Below are positions 8,544 through 16,794 of a stretch of DNA of 64,000 nucleotides, piece after piece (the first letter of the stretch is position 1; each line of letters begins with the position of its first letter). The notes beneath the pieces are model-generated. The model had not been told where the DNA came from. It did not search any database and worked only from the letters and a program-made list of their open reading frames with translations. This stretch comes from an uncultured Verrucomicrobiae bacterium. GTDB taxonomy: Bacteria > Verrucomicrobiota > Verrucomicrobiia > Limisphaerales > AAA164-E04. The position numbers were made by a program, and so were the translations under genes. The stretch spans positions 1,690,876-1,754,875 of the forward strand of contig OX638380.1 of NCBI GenBank assembly GCA_951813855.1, in the 5' to 3' direction.

Positions 8544-9008
8544 ATGCGTCCCTTAGTGCCGGTCATCATGGTCTGGATCGCCTCGTGCCTGATTGCGCAG
8601 GCCGAAAAACCTCAGGCCGAAATCCTCAAAACCCTTCGCCACATGCTCGATAGCCAAGGCCGGCACTCCTTGTCGCCCAGTCTACTGGACCGGGACGCCT
8701 ACCAGGCGCACTTGCGCCGCCATCCCGAAGAAGTATCCGGGGTCGGATTCGACATCCAATGGAAACTTAGGAATCGGGTGCCGGTCATCGGCACGCTGAA
8801 AGTCGAAATTCGCCACGGCGACGGTTACACGATCGGAGAATTCACGAAATCCTTGAACCTCGGGCCGGTGAAAAAACGCCGTAGTCAATGGCGGCGCATT
8901 GCGATCAAGGGCGAGGAGTACGCCCGCCTGGGAAAAATCATCGCCTGGCGCGTCAGCCTATGGGACGGCGAAACCGAATTGGCGCATCAAGAAAGCTTCC
9001 TCTGGTAA
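8544..9008 (+). CDS. hypothetical exported protein (154 aa)
   Basis: The start MRPLVPVIMVWIASCLIAQA gives a clear signal peptide (short basic N-terminus, hydrophobic core, AQA-E cleavage-like end). The mature part is about 135 residues, with the segment LLDRDAYQAHLRRHPEEVSG then GFDIQWKL, and ends with WDGETELAHQESFLW, a mixed alpha/beta composition. I do not recognise the family. The gene lies 73 bases upstream of dapF in the same direction and could share its transcript. A longer in-frame start at 8412 exists but would bury the signal peptide. Confidence 0.65.
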   Translation: MRPLVPVIMVWIASCLIAQAEKPQAEILKTLRHMLDSQGRHSLSPSLLDRDAYQAHLRRHPEEVSGVGFDIQWKLRNRVPVIGTLKVEIRHGDGYTIGEFTKSLNLGPVKKRRSQWRRIAIKGEEYARLGKIIAWRVSLWDGETELAHQESFLW

Positions 9009-9081
9009 TGCGCTTCGTCAAGCGGCGGAAAAATACCTAGAAAAACGAGCCCGGCGGCGATAGGTTAAAACAGGGGCGAAT

Positions 9082-9891
9082 ATGTTAATCGAATTCACCA
9101 AGATGAACGGGGCCGGAAACGACTTCATCCTCATCGACAACCGGGATCGTTCCCTGAGCCTGAACGACGATCAGGTTCGCTTCCTGTGCGATCGTAAACG
9201 GGGCATCGGAGCCGACGGTCTCCTGTTGCTGGAACCGGGGACCGACGGCAAAACCGACTGGCGCTGGCAATTCTTCAATTGCGACGGCGATACGGCCGAG
9301 ATGTGCGGCAACGGAGCGAGATGCTTCGCAGCCTTCGCCCGAAGCCTTACCGGAGAATCGCAGCCGATTTCCATCGAAACCGAAGCGGGGATCGTCAGAG
9401 CGAATTACCAGAACGATTTGATCACCGTCAAACTGACCTCTCCCACTCAATTGCAACTTCATCAATCGCTGACCCTCGACGGCGAAACCAGAACCGTCCA
9501 CGCCCTCAATACCGGAGTTCCCCATCTGGTGCTGTTCGTCGAAGACACCGAAGCCGTTCAAGTCGACGATCTAGGAAGGTCGCTGCGCCGTCATCCGCGG
9601 TTCGCTCCGGCCGGTACCAACGTAAACTTCGTTCAGATCACCCGACCGGACGAAATCCGGGTGCGCACCTACGAACGCGGAGTGGAAGACGAAACTTTGG
9701 CCTGCGGCACCGGAGTTTGCGCTGCGGCCATGATCGCCTCGTCGGTTCACGATTTGCGGCCCCCGGTCTCCGTAGCCGTCCGGGGCGGAGATTTCCTGAC
9801 GGTCGATTTTCGAAAATCGACCGTCGGATTCGAAAACGTCGAATTGACGGGACCGGCCGAAATCTCCTTCTCCGGAACCATCGAAATCTAG
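9082..9891 (+). CDS. dapF: diaminopimelate epimerase
   Basis: The 269-residue cofactor-independent racemase interconverts LL- and meso-diaminopimelate in the lysine/peptidoglycan pathway. Family signatures are MNGAGNDF (8-15), the first catalytic cysteine in NCDGDTAEMCGNGARC (C75), GVPHLV and the second catalytic cysteine in ETLACGTGVCA (C208). Length is typical. dapA starts 5 bases after the stop, a tight operon that supplies consecutive pathway steps. The 3' part of the gene (9798-9825) contains a perfect 28-base palindrome, reported separately. Confidence 0.95.
   Translation: MLIEFTKMNGAGNDFILIDNRDRSLSLNDDQVRFLCDRKRGIGADGLLLLEPGTDGKTDWRWQFFNCDGDTAEMCGNGARCFAAFARSLTGESQPISIETEAGIVRANYQNDLITVKLTSPTQLQLHQSLTLDGETRTVHALNTGVPHLVLFVEDTEAVQVDDLGRSLRRHPRFAPAGTNVNFVQITRPDEIRVRTYERGVEDETLACGTGVCAAAMIASSVHDLRPPVSVAVRGGDFLTVDFRKSTVGFENVELTGPAEISFSGTIEI
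9798..9825. repeat. perfect 28-bp palindrome inside dapF
   Basis: The half-site GACGGTCGATTTTC is followed directly by its reverse complement with no spacer. It lies in frame in dapF (LTVDFRKSTVG) and about 70 bases before the dapA start. It could form a cruciform or hairpin, or be a protein-binding site, or be a coding coincidence. Confidence 0.6.
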
Positions 9892-9896
9892 CCTTC

Positions 9897-10832
9897 ATGG
9901 CCCCCAACAGCACGATAACCGACGGACTCCAATTTTCGGGAACTCACACCGCCCTCATCACTCCGTTCCGGAACGGGCAGTTGTTTCTCGAGCAATTCAA
10001 AAAACTGATTCGAGACCAGATCCGGAGCGGAGTCGAAGGCATCGTTCCGGCCGGCACGACCGGCGAATCCCCCACCCTCAACGCCGAGGAACACTTGAGC
10101 GTCATCGAGACGGCCGTCGAAGGCGCCGCAGGAAAAATCAAAGTCATCGCCGGCACTGGGGCCAATTGCACCCATGAGGCCATTCAATACACCTGCAGCG
10201 CCGAAAAAATCGGCGCCGACGCCTCGCTCCAAGTAACGCCTTACTACAACAAACCTTCCCAGGAAGGCTTGTTTCGCCACTTTCGAGCCATTGCCGAAGC
10301 GACCCGGTTGCCGATCATCCTCTACAACATTCCGGGACGGTGCTGCGTTCCGATCGATATCGCTACCGTAGTCCGGCTGCGCGACGCCTGCCCCAATATC
10401 GTCGGCATCAAGGAATCCGGGGGCGACGTGGACCGGGTGACCCAATTACGCTTGGCATTGGACAAAAAATTCGTCGTTCTCAGCGGCGACGATCTCCTGA
10501 CGATACCGTTTTTAGCGATGGGAGCTCACGGCTCCATCAGCGTCGCTTCCAATCTGCTTCCCAAACAAATCAGCCGCTTGGCCCGGCTCTTCGCCGACGG
10601 TAAATCCCAAGAGGCTCTCGCCCTTCACCGCCGTCTCTATCCCTTGTTCCAAGCCTTGTCTCTGGAAACCAATCCCGCCCCGATCAAAGCCGCCATGAAA
10701 CTCTGCGGCAAAGCTCCCGGAGAGTTGAGATCGCCGCTGGCGCCCTTGGCCGAACCTAACCTGCGGCAACTCGAGGAAGTTCTGATCCGGTTAAAAATCA
10801 AGACCGCCGCTCGGCGTCCGAAGAAAACCTGA
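9897..10832 (+). CDS. dapA: 4-hydroxy-tetrahydrodipicolinate synthase
   Basis: The 311-residue TIM-barrel class I aldolase condenses pyruvate with aspartate semialdehyde. Visible signatures are GTTGESPTL (53-61), YYNKPSQEGL, YNIPGR (catalytic Tyr143) and IVGIKESGG with the Schiff-base lysine at 172. ATG at 9897 is 5 bases after the dapF stop. A much longer upstream frame is open but only overlaps dapF in a shifted register. It is grouped with dapF as a lysine/meso-DAP operon. Confidence 0.95.
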   Translation: MAPNSTITDGLQFSGTHTALITPFRNGQLFLEQFKKLIRDQIRSGVEGIVPAGTTGESPTLNAEEHLSVIETAVEGAAGKIKVIAGTGANCTHEAIQYTCSAEKIGADASLQVTPYYNKPSQEGLFRHFRAIAEATRLPIILYNIPGRCCVPIDIATVVRLRDACPNIVGIKESGGDVDRVTQLRLALDKKFVVLSGDDLLTIPFLAMGAHGSISVASNLLPKQISRLARLFADGKSQEALALHRRLYPLFQALSLETNPAPIKAAMKLCGKAPGELRSPLAPLAEPNLRQLEEVLIRLKIKTAARRPKKT

Positions 10833-10864
10833 CCCGTTACGTTAACGACGTTTCGCCTTAGCCG

Positions 10865-11140
10865 ATGAACTGGACCGCGACAGATCGAAGACGACGCCGG
10901 CTGGGGATTTTTTTCCTGCTTTCCGCCGGGGGACTGTTCGTTTGGGGGCAAACCCTACTCGAGTCCTATCTGAAAGGATTCGTCTTCCTGGGATACTGGT
11001 CGCTCTGCTTCCTGTTCAACTTGCTGGCGGCACTCACGGCGATTCGAGATATCCGGGCCGTCTTGCGCTATCGCGATCGATTAACCGGTGTCCGATCATC
11101 GAAAGAAAACCTGCCCGGCCTCAATCGCTCGAACCGCTAA
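10865..11140 (+). CDS. small membrane protein (91 aa)
   Basis: The short basic N-terminus (TDRRRRR) is followed by two hydrophobic segments (about 14-29 and 38-58: LGIFFLLSAGGLFVWG and FVFLGYWSLCFLFNLLAAL). A charged C-terminal tail (DIRAVLRYRDRL) is predicted to be cytoplasmic. It begins 32 bases after dapA on the same strand and may be co-transcribed. The family is unrecognised. Confidence 0.6.
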   Translation: MNWTATDRRRRRLGIFFLLSAGGLFVWGQTLLESYLKGFVFLGYWSLCFLFNLLAALTAIRDIRAVLRYRDRLTGVRSSKENLPGLNRSNR

Positions 11141-11346
11141 CCCAATTTTTCGCCACGACACTCAGTCAAGGCAGCATTTTCCCCTAAAGCTTCGTAGTCC
11201 GATGGTTTTTACCACGATCACGGCATTCGGTCCATTCAAAACGCTATTTTCGTATCTGGCTTTGGTCTTGCCCGTCAATGACCGGCCGACGGTTCTCATT
11301 GGTACCGTGTCGAGAGCTTTTTTCCTCCTTTCCCATTAGAGGCGGG
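11141..11346. other. intergenic, no gene seen
   Basis: No gene is recognised. The minus strand has short frames that may continue the decayed resolvase from 11347-11472 (for example ERRKKALDTVPMRTVGRSL), but with stops and frameshifts. Confidence 0.3.
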
Positions 11347-11472
11347 TTAATTTTGTCTCCATGGCAAACAGGCCCAACTCGATGACGACTCATCGGCTGG
11401 CCGTTGGTTGCCAGTGTCCTGCCGACCGGTGGAAACACGAAGATAGGCTATCGTTCGAGAGGAATCTGCCAT
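11347..11472 (-). pseudogene. serine resolvase/invertase N-terminal fragment
   Basis: The 41-codon fragment starts MADSSRTIAYLRVSTGRQDT. The YLRVST motif carries the catalytic serine of small serine recombinases, and the following GRQDTGNQR matches that family's N-terminus. The frame then degenerates (PADESSSSWACLPW) and stops, so most of the catalytic domain and the DNA-binding helix-turn-helix are missing. It lies beside an IS66 transposase fragment on the same strand and is best read as a scar of a mobile element. Confidence 0.65.
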
Positions 11473-11549
11473 GAAACCGTTGGGCACGCCGCATAATGCA
11501 CGCATCTCGGCGGGAAAGTCGAACGTTTCCGGCGGCGGCATCCGGGCGG

Positions 11550-11909
11550 TTAGACGCTCGTTTCCATGGCTTGCCGAAAGAGATCTTTCGTATGATTGGC
11601 GAACCACATCCCTTTTCCAGATTTACTGTCGGCCAAATCGGTCAAATTTCGTTGCCGGTGAGCCAGGCATCTTTGCTGAGGCACGGAATCAAAGATCTGA
11701 TGTTGGTAACTCGTAAAGCCGTCAACTACCACGATTCCCTGAAACGAAGGATCGATCACTTGAGCCACCTCGACCACACGATGTCGCCGTTCAATTTGAT
11801 AATAAACCGCATTCTCGTTGCAAAACGTCATCAAAAAATGGTTGATTCCCCCGACTTTCCAACCGGTATCGTCCGTGTGAACGATGTCCGCTTGAGCAGC
11901 AACTCCCAC
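11550..11909 (-). pseudogene. IS66-type transposase fragment
   Basis: The roughly 119-residue piece of the DDE domain contains HTDDTGWKVGG (the first catalytic Asp region of IS66 TnpC), YYQIERRHRVVEVAQVI, VVVDGFTSYQ and QRCLAHRQRNL. These match the conserved order in IS66-family transposases. The N-terminal zinc/HTH region and the C-terminal third are absent, and no tnpA/tnpB companions are present. It is inactive. Confidence 0.75.
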
Positions 11910-12382
11910 TGGCCCCTTAAAGGCCTTGTTTCAGGGGGATTCTGCCATCGCCTTTCGTAAACTTTTCTCTAAAAAATCCAACATAATGCCCCAAGATGTG
12001 GTATGGTTACGTCCGGTGTGCCCTAGTTCGAGTCGTAGCCTACGGAATCTGACGGCAAGTTAGGTGGAGTGCCTCAATCTGCAATCTCAGACCGAAAATT
12101 TGATTTCGGTCGGTCATCAGACGAACGAAAATGGCCTGGATCTCTGGTTTCCGGCTTGCTCAAATAGATCTATTCCACCTTCTGCAATTACTGTTGCAAA
12201 ATTTCCACTAGCTTCATGCTAATATTTTTCACAGTCATTCAACCAACCGACATATGGAACAAAAAATTTTATTCCCAGACAATATTTGTTGTCTTTTCGC
12301 AGCCGAGTCGATACCGTTCCCTGACGATCCATCATGGATAAAAATTAAATGTTATTTTTGAACGCAACCTTAAACAAACAAT
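11910..12382. other. intergenic, no gene seen
   Basis: There are weak traces of the IS66 frame with stops just beyond 11909. The rest is AT-richer sequence leading into the island at 12.4 kb. No RNA gene or clear terminator is seen. Confidence 0.3.
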
Positions 12383-13366
12383 CTAGCGGTATAGTAACGG
12401 ATCACCTTCATTTAAATCTTTTCTAAGTCTTTCATCAATCGCAAAAAAACCTTTGATTTTTAAAAAGCCGGCTTTAGGAATTTCGGAAATTAATCTTTCG
12501 CGAATTTCATAAGCTGCTTCTTCGGACGGTTTGTTTTCGCCATTAACAAATGATGTTTGACCTAATAAAGTTCCAACTATACCTCTAAAATAATTAGGTC
12601 TTTGATTTCGCCTTTCATCCGTCCAATGTTCAGAATGATGATAATCTTTTAACAAATCAAACGTTTTCGCTACTAATTTTGTATTGTCATGCAACCCATA
12701 ATCCGCCATTATTCTGTGAACCATTTCGAATTCTTCGGTATATTTAATATCGCTAGCATAAAAGGTTTTTAAAAACAAATGGTTTTTTATTCGCATGTTG
12801 TTAACGTATATTTCTTCATTATACGCTTCGGTAGTCTCCAACATTTCTTCAATAGTTTTAGTTGCCTTGGTTAGTTCTTCCGGAGTTTTTGCACTGCTGA
12901 TCAGCAAATGCATTTTTTCATGGTCTGGCTCGATTGATTCAGTCAACTTGGGATCTGTAGAATAAACCGCTTGAGGATGAAATGTCGGAATATAGGGAAA
13001 ATTATCAATCCATTCGCTTCTAGACTGAAGCCACTCCTTGTGCTTATCCTTAGCTTCACCCGCCTTCCTTATTTGTTCAAGTCTTTTTTCATATGCTTGC
13101 AGGGCCTCTGCCCTGAGTGCTGCCTTTTGGGCGACAGGATCAATTTTGTTTTGAACCGTATTCTCATCTGACGAGCTATCGGAAACAACAATGTTTGAGT
13201 CAGCTACAATGTGTTTATCTGACAAATTAGCAACGCTCGGTTCTTCGAGCTTATCAACTACATTAACCGAATTAGTATTTTTTTTGTATCCAAAATAATA
13301 GTCGATGGTTAAAATCAAAATTAAAACTAATATGAATCCTGCCGCGATATATGGAATACGTTTCAT
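12383..13366 (-). CDS. membrane-anchored hypothetical protein, AT-rich island gene 2
   Basis: The 327-residue protein has one N-terminal transmembrane helix (MKRIPYIAAGFILVLILILT) followed by a Ser/Asp/Val-rich linker and a long helical, charged domain (EALQAYEKRLEQIRKAG; TPEELTKATKTIEEMLETTE; PNYFRGIVGTLLGQTSF). The ATG at 13366 is preferred over TTG at 13372. It begins 7 bases after the stop of the upstream gene on the same strand, so the two form an operon. Codon use is markedly more AT-rich than in flanking genes, and IS66/resolvase and IS21 scars lie on either side, suggesting transfer. The family is unrecognised. Confidence 0.7.
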   Translation of the reverse strand: MKRIPYIAAGFILVLILILTIDYYFGYKKNTNSVNVVDKLEEPSVANLSDKHIVADSNIVVSDSSSDENTVQNKIDPVAQKAALRAEALQAYEKRLEQIRKAGEAKDKHKEWLQSRSEWIDNFPYIPTFHPQAVYSTDPKLTESIEPDHEKMHLLISSAKTPEELTKATKTIEEMLETTEAYNEEIYVNNMRIKNHLFLKTFYASDIKYTEEFEMVHRIMADYGLHDNTKLVAKTFDLLKDYHHSEHWTDERRNQRPNYFRGIVGTLLGQTSFVNGENKPSEEAAYEIRERLISEIPKAGFLKIKGFFAIDERLRKDLNEGDPLLYR

Positions 13367-13373
13367 GGTCAAA

Positions 13374-14858
13374 TCAGTTGTTGTTTTGCTCCTCGATTTC
13401 CTTGATCATTTCTTTAGTTACAGCATTGCTTTGCGCTAAAACACTGTAAATATTTTTTATTTGATATTCTTCACTTGTATTTTCCAGCCAGCCGCAAGCC
13501 CTTCTAAATTTACTTTGTGATACTGAATGGTTTACATGGTCGCCTTTGTAATCTTCACCATAACAAATCAATTTTTTTGTTATTTCATCAAGTCCTTCAT
13601 CTCCCATGTTCAAGTACTTACACGTCCATTCTTTGATATTTTCTACTGTTCTAGTCGCACTTCCTGACAGCGAAATACCGTTTTCCCCATTTACAATGCC
13701 AGTTCCATTTTTTAATTCTTCTATTCTATAAAACGTATCATCATTTTGAAATGAAGACATATTCACAATATTTTTTATCGGTTCTTCAGGAATAACTCCC
13801 CACACGATCTCAGGTTCACATTTGTCACCATCTTCATTCCATCTGTCCCAACCAACAGGGGCAACAGAATATTGTAAAATTAATGGATATGTTCCACATT
13901 CTCCTGGTTGTTGAATCTCAATCGGGGCAAGACGACCTGGTAGCAAGGGATTTGTTAGGCTGAATTTTGAATATAAGTGAAACCTGTCTGAGCAATTCCA
14001 AGTGATTATGTCTGTTCTGGTTACATATTCGCAAAAAGCCATTTCGTTATTATTTACACTTTGGACTATATCAGCAAGAGTGCTCCGTCGAGATTCCGTT
14101 ATCCCGCCACGATGTTCGGTAAATTCACCAAAAAATCCACTAGCGGTTCCCCCATTTTCTGGAATGAAAAGGGAAACCACCCATTCTTGACTTATACCAG
14201 TAAGTTTTAACATGTCTGCATCGATTACATCTATAGCTTTGTGTGTTTCGTCAGTTCTGGGATCAATGCCGGGATTTTGTTCTTTCAGTTGTTCCACCAA
14301 TTCCTCCGGTAGTCCTCCATTGTAGTATGAATAAATCGCTGAAGTAACTCCACTTGCTACATTGGTTTTCGTTACTTTTGCGACATCTGTGTACTCATAT
14401 TCTTTAAATGTAATCTCATCTTCCTCATCAAGTGGGAGAATAATTTCTCTATTTATCGTTATTCTCGTTCTGGTTTGGTTATCGTAGTTTGGATAAACCC
14501 CGTTCGCTTGAACGTGTGCATACGCATGTTGACTATAAATTTCAAATAAATAGCATTTAAAAATATCATCGGCAGTGTTACCTTCTTGTATTAATTGCAC
14601 GTACAGTGCCGACTCGGGATTGTCCAAATCAGGTATTTGATTTGCCGTGTAGCTAGCAGCCACACTCAACACAAACGTCCCGATTGCTGCTACGAATACT
14701 TTGTTTCCCAATGCTGCTAATATCACCGGTAACACAGCAAAAACGGTCAAAGGAACACAAAGTAATATCGCCGCACATGCAAGAAAGAACCACGAGGGCA
14801 TTTTAAACAACGAAACAACAGTTTGTTTCCGGCCATTTCGATTTGTAAGTTGCTGCAT
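13374..14858 (-). CDS. Cys-rich membrane-anchored hypothetical protein, AT-rich island gene 1
   Basis: The 494-residue protein has two adjacent hydrophobic segments near the N-terminus (about 20-43 and 45-70: WFFLACAAILLCVPLTVFAV and LPVILAALGNKVFVAAIGTF), then a large polar domain. This domain has about ten cysteines spread through its second half (FCEY, NCSD, GECGTY, KCEPE, WTCKYL, LICYGED, RACGW) and tandem aromatic/acidic motifs. The distribution suggests an extracytoplasmic, possibly disulfide-bonded domain. That is an inference from composition. No family is recognised. It is the first gene of the two-gene AT-rich unit. Confidence 0.7.
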   Translation of the reverse strand: MQQLTNRNGRKQTVVSLFKMPSWFFLACAAILLCVPLTVFAVLPVILAALGNKVFVAAIGTFVLSVAASYTANQIPDLDNPESALYVQLIQEGNTADDIFKCYLFEIYSQHAYAHVQANGVYPNYDNQTRTRITINREIILPLDEEDEITFKEYEYTDVAKVTKTNVASGVTSAIYSYYNGGLPEELVEQLKEQNPGIDPRTDETHKAIDVIDADMLKLTGISQEWVVSLFIPENGGTASGFFGEFTEHRGGITESRRSTLADIVQSVNNNEMAFCEYVTRTDIITWNCSDRFHLYSKFSLTNPLLPGRLAPIEIQQPGECGTYPLILQYSVAPVGWDRWNEDGDKCEPEIVWGVIPEEPIKNIVNMSSFQNDDTFYRIEELKNGTGIVNGENGISLSGSATRTVENIKEWTCKYLNMGDEGLDEITKKLICYGEDYKGDHVNHSVSQSKFRRACGWLENTSEEYQIKNIYSVLAQSNAVTKEMIKEIEEQNNN

Positions 14859-15816
14859 TATGATACTGGGTGTTTAGGAGTGTTGTTGTTCATATCACTG
14901 AACCGTCGCAAACATTTGATCGGCTAAAAATGCCTGCAGCTAGTTACCGGTGTGAACTTGAAACTGGCTACATGAGCGGGACAATCTAGAAGCCATTCAA
15001 AACATAAATTATGCTCCTGAAATTGTGATCTCTCACGAATGGCGGACCAGTTACGCTTCTGGGAACAGCACTCTTGAAGCTCAAGGTAAGTGATTCCATT
15101 CTGGTGATTGGATAGCCGATCTGTCCGGAAGTCGAGGACGGGGGCGTACCGAGCCGCCGCCCAGCGATCTCCGAAAGGCATTCCGGCCGGGACGGCTATC
15201 AGCGACCAGACAGCATCGACCGCTGGTCTCGACGATCCGGTCCATGACCTGCCGCTCGGCACGGTCACGAGTGCATCCGGTAATCCCGGCACCGGTCTTG
15301 AGACCACCCCATACCAGCACGCAGATCGCGCTCCTTGACGCTTCAGGCCTTCGAGCAGGGCCGTGCCTGGGAGTTCGGTCGACGGGGAGGGGGAGGGGGC
15401 CGGGACCGGCGCGGTGGCGGCGGCGGTCCGCCTCCGGCCGCTGGCATTGGCCTGTTTGTCAAACGGTATCAGTCGGCTATCTGAACTAACATTCAAAGCG
15501 AGCACTCGGCCGGCGAATAACGCTTCCGTCCTTAACGTTGGTCGTGGATTCGCTTCCGTCATCGGCGAGTACATCCCAGAAGTGCTGGCCTGAGTCAAGT
15601 CCGAAATCAAAAATAAAAGCGAAATTAATTTTGGGCAACCAATCACCGAAATTCCGTGGCTTCAATTCCGGTTTTTCGTAACTGTCTGCGCTTCGCCTTG
15701 GCCGCCAATTTCTCAACAGCTCGTCGGGTCGGGCTGAACGCTCTGATTCGCGCGATCATGCCGTCCGGCTCCGTCAACGTGGTGCGCCAGAACGCAGCGG
15801 CATCCCGATCAAGGTC
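14859..15816. other. intergenic, junction between AT-rich island and GC-rich DNA
   Basis: Composition changes sharply around 14.9-15.1 kb. Open frames exist on both strands at 14924-15646 but have repetitive Pro/Ala content and no family features, so none is annotated. An IS21 fragment begins at about 15817. Confidence 0.35.
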
Positions 15817-15980
15817 GGCCAGGGTACGGCGGTAGTTCGGCTTGAATTCCGGTTCGGCGTTCCGCAAACCGTGGAACACCGGGATGGGTTTGATGCCGGG
15901 GCGGCGCCCCGGAATGGGGACGACCCTGGATTCGAAGAACGTTGCCAGTGGATTCGGGCGGGGGCGCTGGCGGGGTGTGG
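15817..15980 (-). pseudogene. IS21 IstA transposase fragment
   Basis: The peptide RPNPLATFFESRVVPIPGRR, followed by KPIPVFHGLRN and EPEFKPNYRRTL, matches the N-terminal part of the IstA at 49123-50632 with few changes. At DNA level the two stretches are also clearly alike (compare 50300-50480). The similarity ends abruptly on both sides, leaving about 55 codons. It is a truncated relic of the same IS21 subgroup. Confidence 0.8.
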
Positions 15981-16540
15981 TGTTGTATTTCAAATTCATT
16001 TGAGCCAAATGTCCCGGATTATTTTTGGCTGCAACAGGAGGAAGACTTGGTTAGTAATGCGGTAGTCGATAACCGGGTTGAAGCGGCGAGGATTGGTAAG
16101 GGTTTCAAGGATGGAAACGGGCAACCGGATGCCAACGACCGTTTTCCGGGAACGGGCGGCCATCATTCGGAAAAGGCTACCGTTGGATCGCACCATGGTG
16201 CCGGTAATTTCGACTCTGGTGACTTCTACGGCGCATTGCCGACATGACAACGTCAGACCAAGGACATCAACGCTACTTGAAATCAAACTGCTTGGAAAAA
16301 AAGCTTCTTGATTCGCGCCTTCAAAGACCGGAAGCGCACCAGAACGATATAAGAAAGCGTGGGACATAACGACCGTTTTTCACCAAAATAATCCGGGAAA
16401 CAACACGGGAATCGAAAGATTTCGAGTGATCGGTCTCCTCCACGGACTTTCGACAGATTGGGATCATCGTCCAACCATTGAACCGGTCGCACCAACGGTG
16501 CGCTGCCAAGGGCAAACCGTCACGACGGTTTCGGAATTAT
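15981..16540. other. intergenic, no gene recognised
   Basis: Several short frames occur on both strands (for example about 123 codons on minus, 15996-16367), but none has recognisable domains or a supported start. This is probably degraded mobile DNA next to the IS21 fragment. Confidence 0.3.
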
Positions 16541-16620
16541 CGTTGCCGCACCCTCAACTCGGCGAATTAAGGGCAAGATTTTCCGCGGTTCAATTCGCTG
16601 GGGAAAAATCCGGGATCAAC
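16541..16620. repeat. diverged dispersed repeat, copy B (copy A at about 5941-6020)
   Basis: About 80 bases align in the same orientation with 5941-6020, sharing blocks such as TCGTTGCCGCA, TCAACTCG and GTTCAATTCGCTGG. Both copies lie just beyond the 3' end of a minus-strand gene. On the minus strand both can be read as FF-SELN peptides. The role is unknown. Confidence 0.55.
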
Positions 16621-16794
16621 CCCATCGTTCCGACCGTTTCTCGGCTGATGCGTCCGGAAGACAAGCCGATTGGCGAAGACAAGGAAAGAACCGCTCCGAA
16701 ACCTCCTGGCGCCGGAGGCGGAACCTCGGCGGCCGGCGTTTCCGCTTCGGCTCCAGCCGTTCAAATTGACGGATCGTTCGACGATTGTCCCGAC

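Noticed and set aside
9279..9896. In-frame upstream extension of dapA
   Set aside because: It only overlaps dapF in another frame; the dapA family begins at 9897.
14924..15646. Minus-strand frame of 240 codons in the junction region
   Set aside because: Repetitive Pro/Ser/Ala content, no conserved motif, and an overlapping plus-strand frame of equal quality; probably non-coding.
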